DNA of 64,000 nt from UBA2108 sp002713215 (GTDB lineage: Bacteria > Bacteroidota > Bacteroidia > Flavobacteriales_G > Salibacteraceae): assembly GCA_937891015.1 (NCBI GenBank), contig CALAPY010000063.1, forward strand, positions 1 through 64,000, in the 5' to 3' direction. Each line of letters opens with the position of its first letter. Positions within the stretch are counted from its first letter, which is position 1. Shown here one piece after another: positions 1 to 10,569 of the stretch. A program made the translations under genes and the position numbers. The notes below the pieces were generated by a model. It saw only the letters and a program-made list of their open reading frames with translations. It had not been told where the DNA came from and ran no database searches.

Positions 1-358
1 ATGTAAGTACAACCGCCTCAGCGACTAATTTATCGGCCGGAAATTACACGGTAACTGTAACGGATAATAATGGCTGTACCAATGACACTACGTTTACTAT
101 AACTGAGCCAGCAGCAGGAATCACCTTCGGAGGTTCGAGCCAGACGAATGTTTTATGTAAGGGAGCGAGTACAGGAAGTATAACCGTAGTACCGGCAGGT
201 GGCACGGCACCATATCCTACGTTTGCGTGGAATCCGAATGTAAGTACAACCGCCTCAGCGACTAATTTATCGGCCGGAAATTACACGGTAACCGTGACAG
301 ACAACAATGGCTGTACCAACGATACCACATTTACGATAACTGAACCAGCGGCTGGTAT
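1..358 (+). repeat. Near-identical tandem module copies, 237-bp period
   Basis: Bases 1-121 recur at 238-358 with a period of exactly 237 bp (79 codons). The first 55 bases are identical. After that, differences fall at third codon positions for about 35 codons, so the encoded peptide stays the same until the I/M change near base 121. This is a recent module duplication or gene conversion tract at the left edge of the window; the array probably continues upstream. Confidence 0.9.
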
Positions 359-3300
359 GACTTCATCAATGGCTATCCTGGATACAATCAATTGTAAAGG
401 AGGCAATAACGGGCGAGTTTCTGTTACTCCAGCAGGAGGTACAACTCCTTATACCTACAATTGGAGTGCTGGAAATGGAGGTGTAAATGATTCAATTTCA
501 GGGGCATTGTCAGCTGGAAAGGTGGTAGTTACTATTACTGATGCCGGAGGCTGCTCAATAAAGGACAGTATTACACTATCGGAGCCTGCCACTGCAATTA
601 CCGGAGTATTTGTCGATAAAAAGAATCCAACTTGTACGGGATCTGGAAATGACGGTTCAATCAAGATTTCAGTTTCGGGAGGGACCCCTTCCTATACTTA
701 TACCTGGACAGGAAGTGGAACATCAAGTGGTCCGACTGATTCTACAAGGTCCAATATGACCGCTGGACCTATCTCCGTATTAGTTACTGATTCTAAAGGA
801 TGTACAGATACCTTTACAGATACATTGGTTTCTCCCGGAAGCCTAAGCGTTACATTTACAGATACAATTCTACCTACTTGTTATGGTGATACCAATGGTA
901 GACTAATTGCTACTCATACAGGTGGAACTGGTACCGTGTCTTATAGCTGGACTGCGACCCAAGGTATGACTGGAGCTACTGATTCTATTTGGGTAAATGC
1001 TAAATCTGAAACCATTACGGTCGAAGTAACCGATACGCTGGGTTGTAAGGCAAGTGTTTCTATCAACCTACCTCAACCTGATTCGATACTCATCAACGTA
1101 AATGTCCTAAGTCATGTACTTTGTAAGGGAGATAGTACCGGAAGCGTAAGGGCGGTTGTTACTGGTGGAACGCCTGGATATACTTACAATTGGAATGGTA
1201 TTGGAACTCCAGTTACCGGTGCTGATAGCATGCGTCAAAACATTTGGGCGGGTAATTTTACACTTACAGTTACTGACTCTAAAGGTTGTTCAAATTCTAA
1301 ACCATACACCATAACTGAACCAGCATTAGGAATTACTGGAGTAACGTTTGCAGATACTGTTTTATGTAGGTCTTCTACAACTGGAACTGGTAGAATTGTT
1401 GCTTCAGGTGGAACCAAGCCCTATACCTATAATTGGAGTGCCGGTAACGGTGGTACTAATGATTCTGTAAGTACCAATATGCCGGGTGGCCCTTTTACTG
1501 TAACTGTGACCGATGCAGGTGGATGTAGCCAGGTTTTTATGGATACAATAACGTCACCGGATAGCCTTAAAGGAACATTTACTCAAATTACCCAACCTGG
1601 TTGTGGTAGTTCAGGGGCATTGGGCTCTGTGACTGTTACTCCTACCGGGGGCACGCCAAATGCTTCAAGCCCTCTTTATTCCTATACATGGATTGGTGGT
1701 GGAATTAACGGCTCAAATGACAGTATCAGGATAAACATTCCTGCAGGTACCATCAGGGTTGTCATTACCGATAAAAATGGTTGTATGTCAGACACACTTA
1801 GTCAGGCATTGAATGCACCAGGTAACCTAAACCCCACATTCTCATTAATTCAGGATCCAAAATGTAACGGTGATTCTACTGGAAGTGTTATTGTCACTCC
1901 AACTGGTGGAACACCCGGATATACTTATGTGTGGAACCTGGGGGTTTCTGGTTCTTCTGATAGCATTAGAAATTCACTTCCCGGAGGAGTACAAATTGAG
2001 GTAATTATTACCGATGCTGCATCCTGTGTTGATACTGCAAAAATTACATTGAACAATCCGGTTGGTATTAGTTTGACATTTACTGATAGTACTCTTCCTG
2101 CTTGTGCCGGTGATACCAACGGGACAATTACGGTAACACCATTAGGTGGACTTAAACCATATACTTATAGTTGGTCAAATGGGGATAACGATAGTATTGC
2201 CAATAATGTTGGAGGTGGAATATTCTATAAAGTAACGGTTACAGATGGTAATGGATGTACTTCAATAGATAGTCTGCAAATTTCTGACCCTGCGCCAATG
2301 ACGGTGAGCTTTACGGATAGCGCCAGTATTGATTGTAACGGAGGGTCAAATGGCAGCCTTACCATAACACCAAGTGGTGGAACGCCGATATATGGATATG
2401 CCTGGACGGCTTCCAGTGGTGCGACAGTTAGTACCGGAGCATCAGATAGTATTGCAACTGGCTTAGTGGCTAATGTATTGTATACCGTAACTGTGACTGA
2501 TGGTAAAGGGTGTAAGGCAAGTGCATCTAAATCTATGGACGAACCGAATCCAATAACAGCTGTCGGCGTAGGAGGTGCTGCAAGGTGTGGTGCTCCAAAT
2601 GGAACAGCTAGGCTTATTTTTATCAGAGGTGGTACACCTGGTTATACCGTTTCGTGGGATTCAGCAGGAACTTCTTTTGGAACTGGTAATCCAAAAACGG
2701 GATTATATGCAGGGGTATATACTGCTACGGTAACTGATTCTAAAGGCTGTACAGAGACTTTCCAGGTAAATGTTTCAAACAGACAAGCCCCTATTATTAT
2801 TTTGGATAGCTTACAAGATGCATTTTGCGAAGGTGTTTGTAGTGGAGGAATAGATATAAGAGTAATCTCGTTTGGTGGAATTCCTGTGACTTACAAGTGG
2901 TCTAATGGAGATACAACTCAAGACATTGTTAAACAATGTGCTGGTGGGTATACGGTTACTGTTACCGATACCAATGGTTGTATTCGAGTTCAGAACTTTA
3001 CGATTGGTGTTCAGGATACTTTGAATCTGAGTTTGTCAACCACACCTTTATCCTGTAATGCTACAGTCTGTGATGGGGTGGTTTCAGCCACTCCAACAAA
3101 AGGATTTCCTCCTTATTCTTATGTATGGTCTTCTTCCAGCACGGATACCTTGTCAAGTATTACTAATAGGTGCGCAGGTAAATACATAGTTACGGTTACT
3201 GATACCAAAGGATGTATCGCTAAAGATAGCGCAACCCTGGCATCGCCTACCAATTTAACAATTACAAGTTCGGCCGACAGTGTATCGTGTAATGGTGGTA

Positions 3301-6300
3301 ATAACGGTGTGGCAAGTGTTACCAGTGTAACAGGTGGTTTGGCACCGATTAAATACCAATGGAGTACTGGTGCTAACGATACATTTGCCATTAAGTCGGC
3401 ATTATCTGCAGGGACATATTATGTTACGGTTTCTGAAGCCGGAGGATGTTCTGTAATCGACACAGTTGTGGTAGAAGAACCAAATGGAATGTCAGCTACC
3501 ACCATCCCAGTATTGGCAGATTGTGGTCAGTCAAATGGTAAAATCACGATTAATGTAACTGGTGGAAAATCACCCCTAAGTTACAATTGGCCAGTTGGAG
3601 GAATTAAAGCGTTAAATACTGATTCCGGTTATTCGGCAGGTGCTTATAATGTTATTGTGAGCGATGGCAATGGATGTAATGCAACTTTCCCGTTTAATAT
3701 CAGCAACAAAAATGGTCCAGTTGTTACGTTGGACAGTATTAAACACGAAACCTGTTTTGGGGATTGTGATGGAGGAATTTTTGTCTCAGTAACTGCAGGA
3801 AGCCCTAACTATGTTTACTTGTGGTCTCCTGGAGGTTCAACAAATCAAGATTTAACATCAGCTTGTCCAGGGCCCTATGACTTAAGAGTTACGGATCAAA
3901 AGAATTGTATAACGCTATACAGTGATACTGTTGAAGCTGCAACTAAAGTAGTTCCAAATGCAACGGTCGTTAATCATGCTACATCGAGGGGCTCATGCGA
4001 TGGCAGAGCTAAAGCAACCCCAACTGGAGGTAGCCCTGGATATACCTACAAATGGTCTTCAGGATCAGTTTCTGATACGGCAAACGGACTTTGTGCAGGA
4101 GATCACTACGTAACGGTTACCGATTCGAAAGGTTGTACAGCTATAGACACAGTAACTATTACAGAACCGCTAAACCTGGTGTTGGATTCTGTACATAAGT
4201 ATGAAGCTACCTGTCAAAAAGTTCCATGCGATGGTAGGATGCGAATTTTCGTCAGTGGAGGTTCTGGATCCTATACCTACATATGGGACAACGGAGATGC
4301 TACAGATAGTACATTTAATAGGTGTGCAGGAACCTTGGTAGTAACCGTAAGTGATGGTTCAATCGTTGATACCTTTAGTATTCCATTATCGGAAACCAAA
4401 TCCTCAGTTATAAGTACTGCCACGGTTCAAGATGTTTCTTGTAACGGTGGTAGTGATGGTTCGGTGTATGCGTTCCTCGTTTCCGGGCAATCGATAACTT
4501 CCTGGTCGTGGTCACCTTCTGGTGGTACATCGGATACTGCTAAGAATTTAACGGCTGGATTTTACACCGTTTCGGCGACCAATTCATTTGGTTGTGATTC
4601 TTATGATACAATCGAGGTTAAAGAGCCCAATGTTATTGTTACTTCTTCGGATACCACAAGTCCTAATTGTGGCTCGGCCGATGGGCAAATAATTGCCAGA
4701 GTAACAGGCGGAACACAACCTTATTCCATCCAATGGTTGGATGGGTCCATGAGTCCACTGGTTCCGCCTCAAACTGGTGATACTGCTAAAAACCTGGCTT
4801 CTGGAATTTATCATTATCGTGTGACCGATAGAAATGGCTGTACTGCTACGCAGCAAGTAATTCTTATTGATAAAAACGCTCCTGTAATACGACACGATAG
4901 TACAAGAGATGTAAGTTGTTTTGGTAAATGCGATGGTGGAATATTCATTACAGCTACCGGTGGTACTGGATCATTAAGTTATCTATGGTCGCCAGGTGGA
5001 AAAACAACTCCGGATCTGGATACTGCTTGTTCAGGAATCTATTCGGTGAGGGTTACTGATGGTGCTGGTTGTTCTTCTACCTTCCAGGATACTATCGATG
5101 CTGGAAGTGCTCTTATGACCACAGTTACAAAACTTTCGGATGTATCTTCTTCCAGTGCGTGTGATGGGGCAGCAAGTGTATCGGTTTCTGGTGGTAAGCC
5201 TACTTACAAATACCTTTGGACAGGTGGTGGAACTTTAAGTGTTGTAAACAATTTGTGCAAGGGAATGAATTATGTTACGGTCACAGACTCGAATGGATGT
5301 TCTGGGGTGGATTCGGTTCTGATTCTCGAACCAAACGTTCTTACATTAACGAAAGTTGATACGAATCAACCTGCTTGTGGAAAGTGTGATGGAAAAATAA
5401 AAATTACGGTAAGTGGAGGAACAACACCTTATACATACAAATGGGATAATGGGGATACTGCTGACAGCACGCTTAATAGATGTGCTGGAGTTATTCAGGT
5501 AACTGTTTCCGATGCTGGTTCATTGTCTCAGGTGTTTAATATTGGCCTTAACAGTTCAAATGCTCCTTCTATCTCAGTTGTTGTTACCGATGCTTCCTGT
5601 AATGGGGCATGTGATGGTTCGGCTACAGCAACAGCAAGTTTAGGCACTGCTCCATACAGCTATAATTGGCCTACTATTGCGGTAACAGGACAGACCATCA
5701 CTGGTAGATGTAAAGGCGTTTATTTGGTAGAAGTTAGAGATTCTAAAGGTTGTATTGCTACTGATTCTGCAGATATTAAAGAGCCTACTAAAATTGTTGC
5801 CAACGTTAATGTTACGATTGCCGACTGTGGTAAATCCAATGGATCGGCTACTGTTTCAGCTGTTGGTGGTAAAACACCATATACGTACAAATGGTCAAGT
5901 GGCCCTACAACGACAACTCCAACATTAACTGGATTGGCTGCTGGTGCATATTTTGTAACCGTGGAGGATACTTCTAAGTGTTCTGTTGTACTTCCGTTCT
6001 CCATTGTAAATCCAAATGGTCCAACTATTACCATTGATACGGTAAATAATGCCACATGTAATAACTCATGTGACGGAAGTATATTCATCACGGCTTCTGG
6101 AACTCCTGGCCCATATTCTTATAAGTGGACTCCTGGAGGGTCAACCAGTGAGGACATTAGTAATTTATGTACAGGAGTCTATACAGTAGAAGTTACTGAT
6201 TTTAATAAGTGTATTTCCGTTGCATTTGATACGGTTAAAGGACCACCTGCACCGGGTCAGACCATAACAGTTTCTAATCACGCTACGGCGTATGGAAGAT

Positions 6301-8396
6301 GTGATGGTAAGGTGTATATAACTATTCCAGGAGGAACCAGCGGATACAATTTCCAATGGACAAGTTCGGAAGTGGGAGATACGGCTAAAACACTATGTGC
6401 TGGTGTCAATTACGTAACGATTACCGATTCGAAAGGATGTCAGTTTATAGATTCAGTGGTGATTACTCAACCAAGGAAGATGATTATTTCCTCTAGGAAA
6501 GTGGTTAATCCGAATTGTAATGTATGTGATGGTAAAATAACCGTGTCAATTGCTGGAGGCACGCCACCATACACTTATTTATGGGGTAATGGTGATACTA
6601 CCGATAGCACGGTTAATCGCTGTGCAGGTGTATTGTTCTTAACGGTTACTGACAAGAACAACTATTCTGAGGTCTTCCAAATCGGATTGAACAACAAAAC
6701 GTCTCCAAATGTTTCTTATACAAAAACAGATGCTCGTTGTGCCAATTCATGCGATGGACAGATAAATGTTGCAGGTTCAGGTACAATTGCTCCATACAGT
6801 TACAATTGGCCTACCTTGGGTAGTAGAAACGATACCGTAACCGGTCTGTGTAGTGGAACTTATTTGGTTGAGGTTAAAGACAAGGTGGGTTGTCTGGCGA
6901 CACAGAGCATAACCATTGATGCACCTACTCCTATAAAAGTAAGCTTTACCAAAACGCTACCAAAATGTGGTATTAATTCCGGGTTGATTTTCTCTGGCAC
7001 TTCAGGTGGTACTCCAAAATCAACAGGATACGATTATTCGTGGTTAGACAACGCACAATTTGCAATTGTACCTGCTCAAACTTCGGATAAACTATTGAAC
7101 GTAGGTGCAGGACTGTATCATTTAGCGGTTACCGATAGCATGAATTGTATTGATACGTTCGCAGTTACACTAAACAATATTGGTGGTGCTTCTATTGCGC
7201 TTGATTCACTTAAAAATGCATCTTGTGCCGGAGTTTGTGATGGAGAGATTTCCATAACAGCGTCTAAGTCTCCAGTTACCTATCTGTGGTTCCCTGGCGG
7301 TGCAACAACAAAAGCGGTAAGTGGATTGTGTGCCGGAAATCATACCATTCAGGTAACTGATACGGGTAATTGTAAAACGCTTAACACGTTCACAGTTACT
7401 GCTCCGGAAGCACTTAAGGTGGTAGCAAGAGAAATTATTGACGCAAGCTGCTTCAATACTAATGATGGAGAGATTCGTACATTGGTAAATGAGACCGGTT
7501 TAATTACATACCAGTGGTCTGGCGTTGATTCCTTTGCAGGAACCACGGCCGATGCCAAGAACCTGTTGGCTGGAAATTATAAGGTGGTTGCAACCAATGC
7601 GAAGGGTTGTGTAGATTCTACTACAGCTACCGTTGGAATACGTGTCAATTATAGCATAAATGCAGGAGGCGATTCTGCTTATTGTGGAAGTCAGACCGTA
7701 CCTATATGGAATCAAACCATTAGCTCTGGATTTTATACTACAACCTGGTATGACGAAAAAGGAGTTAACCTGGGACAGCGTGATTCAATTACTGTTACTC
7801 CAACAACTGGAAGGCATAGTTACCGAGTTGAAGTTCGACAGGAAGTCTGTGTTCAATATGACACCGTGGTGGTGATAATTGAGGATGAGTATGAGTTATC
7901 AGCTGGAAAGGACAGGACCATAGTAAAAGGTCAGAGGTCTACCATTGGAGGTAATCCAACAGCTCCTTCAGGGAAAGCTATTGTATGGTCACCAAGTGAA
8001 GGATTAGATGACGTAACCAAACAAAATCCAGTGGCAATTCCGAGTGTAACCACTATGTATATTGTTTCCGGTGGTAAAGAAGGGGGTTGTATCGTACATG
8101 ATACGGTTCTCGTTAAGGTTGAGGATAGGATAGTAGTTAATGATGCTTTCTCACCAAATGGTGATGGAGTGAATGATACCTGGGAAATTGGAATAATAAA
8201 TGATTACCCCAACGCTAAGGTTCAAATATTTAATCGATGGGGTCAGGTATTGTATGAGTCTTACCCTTACGTTCCTTGGGATGGAAAGTATAAAAATGAA
8301 GATATGCCGTTAGGTACTTATTATTACATTATCGATCTTAACGATGATTCAATAAGTACTCAAACTCTTTCGGGAGCTGTAACGATAATTAGATAA
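1..8396 (+). CDS. Giant SprB-repeat surface adhesin with T9SS type B sorting domain (5'-partial)
   Basis: The reading frame is open from base 3 to the stop at 8396, so the N-terminus lies outside the window; the GTG at 294 is internal. The visible ~2,800 residues are about 31 modules of 70-85 residues, each with a GGTxPYxYxW-like core, an AGxYxVTVTDxxGC strand and usually two cysteines, as in SprB repeats of gliding adhesins. From about 2.6 to 7.5 kb the modules follow a five-type order repeating every ~1.14-1.17 kb. The last ~90 residues hold the FSPNGDGVNDTW and NRWGQVLYES motifs of the gliding-motility C-terminal domain, the type B T9SS sorting signal. The protein is inferred to be exported by the T9SS and displayed on the surface, acting in adhesion or gliding. 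The SprF-like gene 10 bp downstream supports this. Ligand unknown. Confidence 0.93.
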   Translation, partial: VSTTASATNLSAGNYTVTVTDNNGCTNDTTFTITEPAAGITFGGSSQTNVLCKGASTGSITVVPAGGTAPYPTFAWNPNVSTTASATNLSAGNYTVTVTDNNGCTNDTTFTITEPAAGMTSSMAILDTINCKGGNNGRVSVTPAGGTTPYTYNWSAGNGGVNDSISGALSAGKVVVTITDAGGCSIKDSITLSEPATAITGVFVDKKNPTCTGSGNDGSIKISVSGGTPSYTYTWTGSGTSSGPTDSTRSNMTAGPISVLVTDSKGCTDTFTDTLVSPGSLSVTFTDTILPTCYGDTNGRLIATHTGGTGTVSYSWTATQGMTGATDSIWVNAKSETITVEVTDTLGCKASVSINLPQPDSILINVNVLSHVLCKGDSTGSVRAVVTGGTPGYTYNWNGIGTPVTGADSMRQNIWAGNFTLTVTDSKGCSNSKPYTITEPALGITGVTFADTVLCRSSTTGTGRIVASGGTKPYTYNWSAGNGGTNDSVSTNMPGGPFTVTVTDAGGCSQVFMDTITSPDSLKGTFTQITQPGCGSSGALGSVTVTPTGGTPNASSPLYSYTWIGGGINGSNDSIRINIPAGTIRVVITDKNGCMSDTLSQALNAPGNLNPTFSLIQDPKCNGDSTGSVIVTPTGGTPGYTYVWNLGVSGSSDSIRNSLPGGVQIEVIITDAASCVDTAKITLNNPVGISLTFTDSTLPACAGDTNGTITVTPLGGLKPYTYSWSNGDNDSIANNVGGGIFYKVTVTDGNGCTSIDSLQISDPAPMTVSFTDSASIDCNGGSNGSLTITPSGGTPIYGYAWTASSGATVSTGASDSIATGLVANVLYTVTVTDGKGCKASASKSMDEPNPITAVGVGGAARCGAPNGTARLIFIRGGTPGYTVSWDSAGTSFGTGNPKTGLYAGVYTATVTDSKGCTETFQVNVSNRQAPIIILDSLQDAFCEGVCSGGIDIRVISFGGIPVTYKWSNGDTTQDIVKQCAGGYTVTVTDTNGCIRVQNFTIGVQDTLNLSLSTTPLSCNATVCDGVVSATPTKGFPPYSYVWSSSSTDTLSSITNRCAGKYIVTVTDTKGCIAKDSATLASPTNLTITSSADSVSCNGGNNGVASVTSVTGGLAPIKYQWSTGANDTFAIKSALSAGTYYVTVSEAGGCSVIDTVVVEEPNGMSATTIPVLADCGQSNGKITINVTGGKSPLSYNWPVGGIKALNTDSGYSAGAYNVIVSDGNGCNATFPFNISNKNGPVVTLDSIKHETCFGDCDGGIFVSVTAGSPNYVYLWSPGGSTNQDLTSACPGPYDLRVTDQKNCITLYSDTVEAATKVVPNATVVNHATSRGSCDGRAKATPTGGSPGYTYKWSSGSVSDTANGLCAGDHYVTVTDSKGCTAIDTVTITEPLNLVLDSVHKYEATCQKVPCDGRMRIFVSGGSGSYTYIWDNGDATDSTFNRCAGTLVVTVSDGSIVDTFSIPLSETKSSVISTATVQDVSCNGGSDGSVYAFLVSGQSITSWSWSPSGGTSDTAKNLTAGFYTVSATNSFGCDSYDTIEVKEPNVIVTSSDTTSPNCGSADGQIIARVTGGTQPYSIQWLDGSMSPLVPPQTGDTAKNLASGIYHYRVTDRNGCTATQQVILIDKNAPVIRHDSTRDVSCFGKCDGGIFITATGGTGSLSYLWSPGGKTTPDLDTACSGIYSVRVTDGAGCSSTFQDTIDAGSALMTTVTKLSDVSSSSACDGAASVSVSGGKPTYKYLWTGGGTLSVVNNLCKGMNYVTVTDSNGCSGVDSVLILEPNVLTLTKVDTNQPACGKCDGKIKITVSGGTTPYTYKWDNGDTADSTLNRCAGVIQVTVSDAGSLSQVFNIGLNSSNAPSISVVVTDASCNGACDGSATATASLGTAPYSYNWPTIAVTGQTITGRCKGVYLVEVRDSKGCIATDSADIKEPTKIVANVNVTIADCGKSNGSATVSAVGGKTPYTYKWSSGPTTTTPTLTGLAAGAYFVTVEDTSKCSVVLPFSIVNPNGPTITIDTVNNATCNNSCDGSIFITASGTPGPYSYKWTPGGSTSEDISNLCTGVYTVEVTDFNKCISVAFDTVKGPPAPGQTITVSNHATAYGRCDGKVYITIPGGTSGYNFQWTSSEVGDTAKTLCAGVNYVTITDSKGCQFIDSVVITQPRKMIISSRKVVNPNCNVCDGKITVSIAGGTPPYTYLWGNGDTTDSTVNRCAGVLFLTVTDKNNYSEVFQIGLNNKTSPNVSYTKTDARCANSCDGQINVAGSGTIAPYSYNWPTLGSRNDTVTGLCSGTYLVEVKDKVGCLATQSITIDAPTPIKVSFTKTLPKCGINSGLIFSGTSGGTPKSTGYDYSWLDNAQFAIVPAQTSDKLLNVGAGLYHLAVTDSMNCIDTFAVTLNNIGGASIALDSLKNASCAGVCDGEISITASKSPVTYLWFPGGATTKAVSGLCAGNHTIQVTDTGNCKTLNTFTVTAPEALKVVAREIIDASCFNTNDGEIRTLVNETGLITYQWSGVDSFAGTTADAKNLLAGNYKVVATNAKGCVDSTTATVGIRVNYSINAGGDSAYCGSQTVPIWNQTISSGFYTTTWYDEKGVNLGQRDSITVTPTTGRHSYRVEVRQEVCVQYDTVVVIIEDEYELSAGKDRTIVKGQRSTIGGNPTAPSGKAIVWSPSEGLDDVTKQNPVAIPSVTTMYIVSGGKEGGCIVHDTVLVKVEDRIVVNDAFSPNGDGVNDTWEIGIINDYPNAKVQIFNRWGQVLYESYPYVPWDGKYKNEDMPLGTYYYIIDLNDDSISTQTLSGAVTIIR
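2805..8369 (+). repeat. Higher-order repeat: five-module superunit within the adhesin
   Basis: One module type, recognised by a D(S/T)xxxxxxCxxxCDGxI start, begins at 2805, 3732, 4896, 6036 and 7203. The spacings are 927, 1164, 1140 and 1167 bp. Between these, the other four module types keep a fixed order: one starting with an NHAT- or SDV-like stretch, one ending in a RCAG-VTVSD strand, one with an NW(P/S) core, and one starting ADCG or PxCG. The array therefore grew by copying blocks of five modules (~385 residues), after a first, shorter four-module block. Confidence 0.8.
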
Positions 8397-8406
8397 AATA
8401 AGCACG

Positions 8407-9306
8407 ATGAAAAAGATAACCATAATAGCAGTTATTGCTCTAGTTTGTGGTACTGTAAGTGCACAACAATTGGGACAATTTTCACAGTTTTTCATGAACA
8501 AATATGTTCTGAACCCTGCTGTGGGAGGAACTAATCATTATTTTGATGTTAAATCGAGTTACCGGTACCAGTGGGTTGGTGTTGATGATGCTCCCAGAAC
8601 TTTTGTTTTAAGTATGGAAGGGCCGCTAACCAAAAAGAACAACATGGGAATTGGTGGTTATGTTTATTCAGATATTACTGGTCCTACACGGAGAACAGGA
8701 TTCAAAATTTCATACTCCTATATTTTTAAGGTATCAAATAACATTCGGCTTTCGTTTGGATTAGCCGGTGGTTTAATGCAGTTTGCTGTTGATGGCTCTG
8801 ATATGGAACTGGCTGATGCCAATGATGTAGCATTAGGAAATACGTTGACGTCAGCATACACGCCTGATGCAGCTTTTGGAGCTTATTTATTTCATGACAA
8901 CTGGTACGTAAGTATTTCTATTCCACAGTTAATTGGTACTGAAATGAAGTTCGTTGATAACCATACCAACTCACTCAATAAGCTTCAAAACCACTACTAT
9001 TTCAATGCCGGTTATACGTTTAGGCTAGGTGACCATTGGGATTTGGAACCCATGGTTCAGGTCAAGTATATTCCACCATTAGATCCCCAATTTGAAGGTG
9101 GTTTAAGGGTTACTTATAATGACATGGTATTCTTAGGGGGAAGCTGGAGAAACGAATCTGGAGCAGTGGCTTTTGCCGGTGTAAAATTTGCTGAGAACTT
9201 TACTATCAGTTATTCCTATGATATTCTTACGACTGATGTAAGTAGAGTAAGTTCAGGATCACATGAAATTCTGCTTGGTCTTAAGTTTCACCAAAGAAAC
9301 GACTAA
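8407..9306 (+). CDS. PorP/SprF family T9SS-associated outer-membrane protein
   Basis: The 299-residue protein starts with a clean signal peptide (cleavage near VSAQ), followed by the family hallmark QFSQFFMNKYVLNPAVGG and a series of amphipathic beta strands ending at the C-terminus. PorP/SprF proteins are outer-membrane beta-barrels that anchor or assist secretion of individual type B T9SS cargo; SprF is needed for SprB display in Flavobacterium johnsoniae. The gene starts 10 bp after the stop of the giant adhesin, the usual pairing, so it is inferred to be the dedicated partner of that adhesin and cotranscribed with it. No terminator is seen between this gene and the convergent pabB 9 bp away. 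Confidence 0.93.
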   Translation: MKKITIIAVIALVCGTVSAQQLGQFSQFFMNKYVLNPAVGGTNHYFDVKSSYRYQWVGVDDAPRTFVLSMEGPLTKKNNMGIGGYVYSDITGPTRRTGFKISYSYIFKVSNNIRLSFGLAGGLMQFAVDGSDMELADANDVALGNTLTSAYTPDAAFGAYLFHDNWYVSISIPQLIGTEMKFVDNHTNSLNKLQNHYYFNAGYTFRLGDHWDLEPMVQVKYIPPLDPQFEGGLRVTYNDMVFLGGSWRNESGAVAFAGVKFAENFTISYSYDILTTDVSRVSSGSHEILLGLKFHQRND

Positions 9307-9315
9307 GAATACTTT

Positions 9316-10569
9316 TCAGGAAAATATATCGAAGATAGCTTTCGCTTTCAAAAGCGATTCATTGTATTCATCTAAAGGATCTGATCCATCGGTTATGGCA
9401 CCTCCGACGGAAAATGTAAGCAACGGTTGTTTGGTGTCGTAAAACAGGCTTCTTATTACAACATTAAAATTAAAGTCGCCATCCGGTTTAAAATAACCAA
9501 CCGACCCGGAGTATAAATTGCGCTTAAAATTTTCCTCTTTCTCGATTAGTTCCATGGCTTTAATTTTTGGAGCTCCAGTCATTGAACCCATTGGGAAAGC
9601 ATGCTTGATGGCCTGTACTCCGTTTTGCCCCTCATCTAAAGTACTCGATACTGTAGAGATCATTTGGTGAACCTGTGGGAATGAATAAATACCAAATAGT
9701 TCATCTACACGAACAGAACCTAATTTGGCGGATTTCGCTAAATCGTTTCGAACTAGGTCAACGATCATCACATTTTCAGAGCGATCTTTTTCAGAGCGAT
9801 AAAGCTTCGTCTTAAGTTCTTCATCCTCCTTTTTGTTAGGACTTCTTTTAATGGTTCCTTTAATTGGTTTTGAAGTTAATCGGTTTCCTTTTTTCTCCAT
9901 GAATTGCTCAGGGCTGGCACACAAAAGGTAAAAGTCATTGACATGAACAAAACAAGAATATGGAGTTGGCGAAATGGAGTTTAGATTCTCGTACGTTTTG
10001 TATGGATTGATAGCTTGTGGGCTATAAAACTCCTGGCAATAGTTGATTTCATAGATATTTCCATATTGAATTTCGGATTTTAATTCCTCTACTTTTTTGA
10101 TGTACTGTTCTTTTGAAATTCGCGGAAAAAATGTCAGGGAATGATGTTGGTTGGAGCTTTTTTCACGGGTTGAAATACATTCCAGCACTTCTTTAACCCT
10201 ACCCAGAGAGGTACTTTCCTGGTTGTAATGGGCCACTCCTGAGTTACCTTGCCATTCAAAGACCAATTCAGGAATAATAAAAACCAATTCCGGAACCTTA
10301 TGGCTGGAGAGGTTAATAGAAGAGAGATCTTCCAATTGATTTTTGGCATCGTAGCTTATAAAACCAAAAGCCCAATCTTTTTTAGTCTCAACCATCTTTT
10401 CCAGGGCCTCAAAGCTTGGATTTCTTAATCTTTCCAGTTCTCCAATAGCAAGGTAGTTCTTTTGGCTTTTTTGATTTGAATTGAGGTAGAATACGGATTG
10501 GAATTGTTTAAGACTCTCGACGTTTAATTCTTCTGCCCAGGTAAACGATAAGGCTTCTCGATCAGGCAT
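9316..10569 (-). CDS. pabB: Aminodeoxychorismate synthase component I
   Basis: This 417-residue chorismate-binding enzyme makes 4-amino-4-deoxychorismate from chorismate and ammonia, for p-aminobenzoate and folate. The C-terminal half carries the chorismate-binding core. The PIKGT motif at residues 235-239 includes Lys237, the lysine that in PabB attacks C2 of chorismate; anthranilate synthases differ here. GSMTGAPK and SVGGAITDGSD follow. The N-terminal third is the more divergent half of the barrel. The start codon overlaps the end of hemH by 8 bp, so the two genes are translationally coupled. No glutamine amidotransferase (pabA) or lyase (pabC) lies in the window. Confidence 0.9.
   Translation of the reverse strand: MPDREALSFTWAEELNVESLKQFQSVFYLNSNQKSQKNYLAIGELERLRNPSFEALEKMVETKKDWAFGFISYDAKNQLEDLSSINLSSHKVPELVFIIPELVFEWQGNSGVAHYNQESTSLGRVKEVLECISTREKSSNQHHSLTFFPRISKEQYIKKVEELKSEIQYGNIYEINYCQEFYSPQAINPYKTYENLNSISPTPYSCFVHVNDFYLLCASPEQFMEKKGNRLTSKPIKGTIKRSPNKKEDEELKTKLYRSEKDRSENVMIVDLVRNDLAKSAKLGSVRVDELFGIYSFPQVHQMISTVSSTLDEGQNGVQAIKHAFPMGSMTGAPKIKAMELIEKEENFKRNLYSGSVGYFKPDGDFNFNVVIRSLFYDTKQPLLTFSVGGAITDGSDPLDEYNESLLKAKAIFDIFS

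Noticed and set aside
294..299. GTG at 294 as the start of the giant adhesin
   Set aside because: The frame is open to the first codon of the window and the upstream sequence encodes the same module type, so this is an internal valine codon.
4584..4895. 103-codon minus-strand frame inside the adhesin
   Set aside because: It is a shadow of the repeat-rich coding strand; similar antisense frames occur throughout the array.
1..8396. CRISPR-like regularity of the repeats at the left end
   Set aside because: The units are ~230 bp, coding, and diverge by codon-third changes; there are no short spacers or palindromic repeats.
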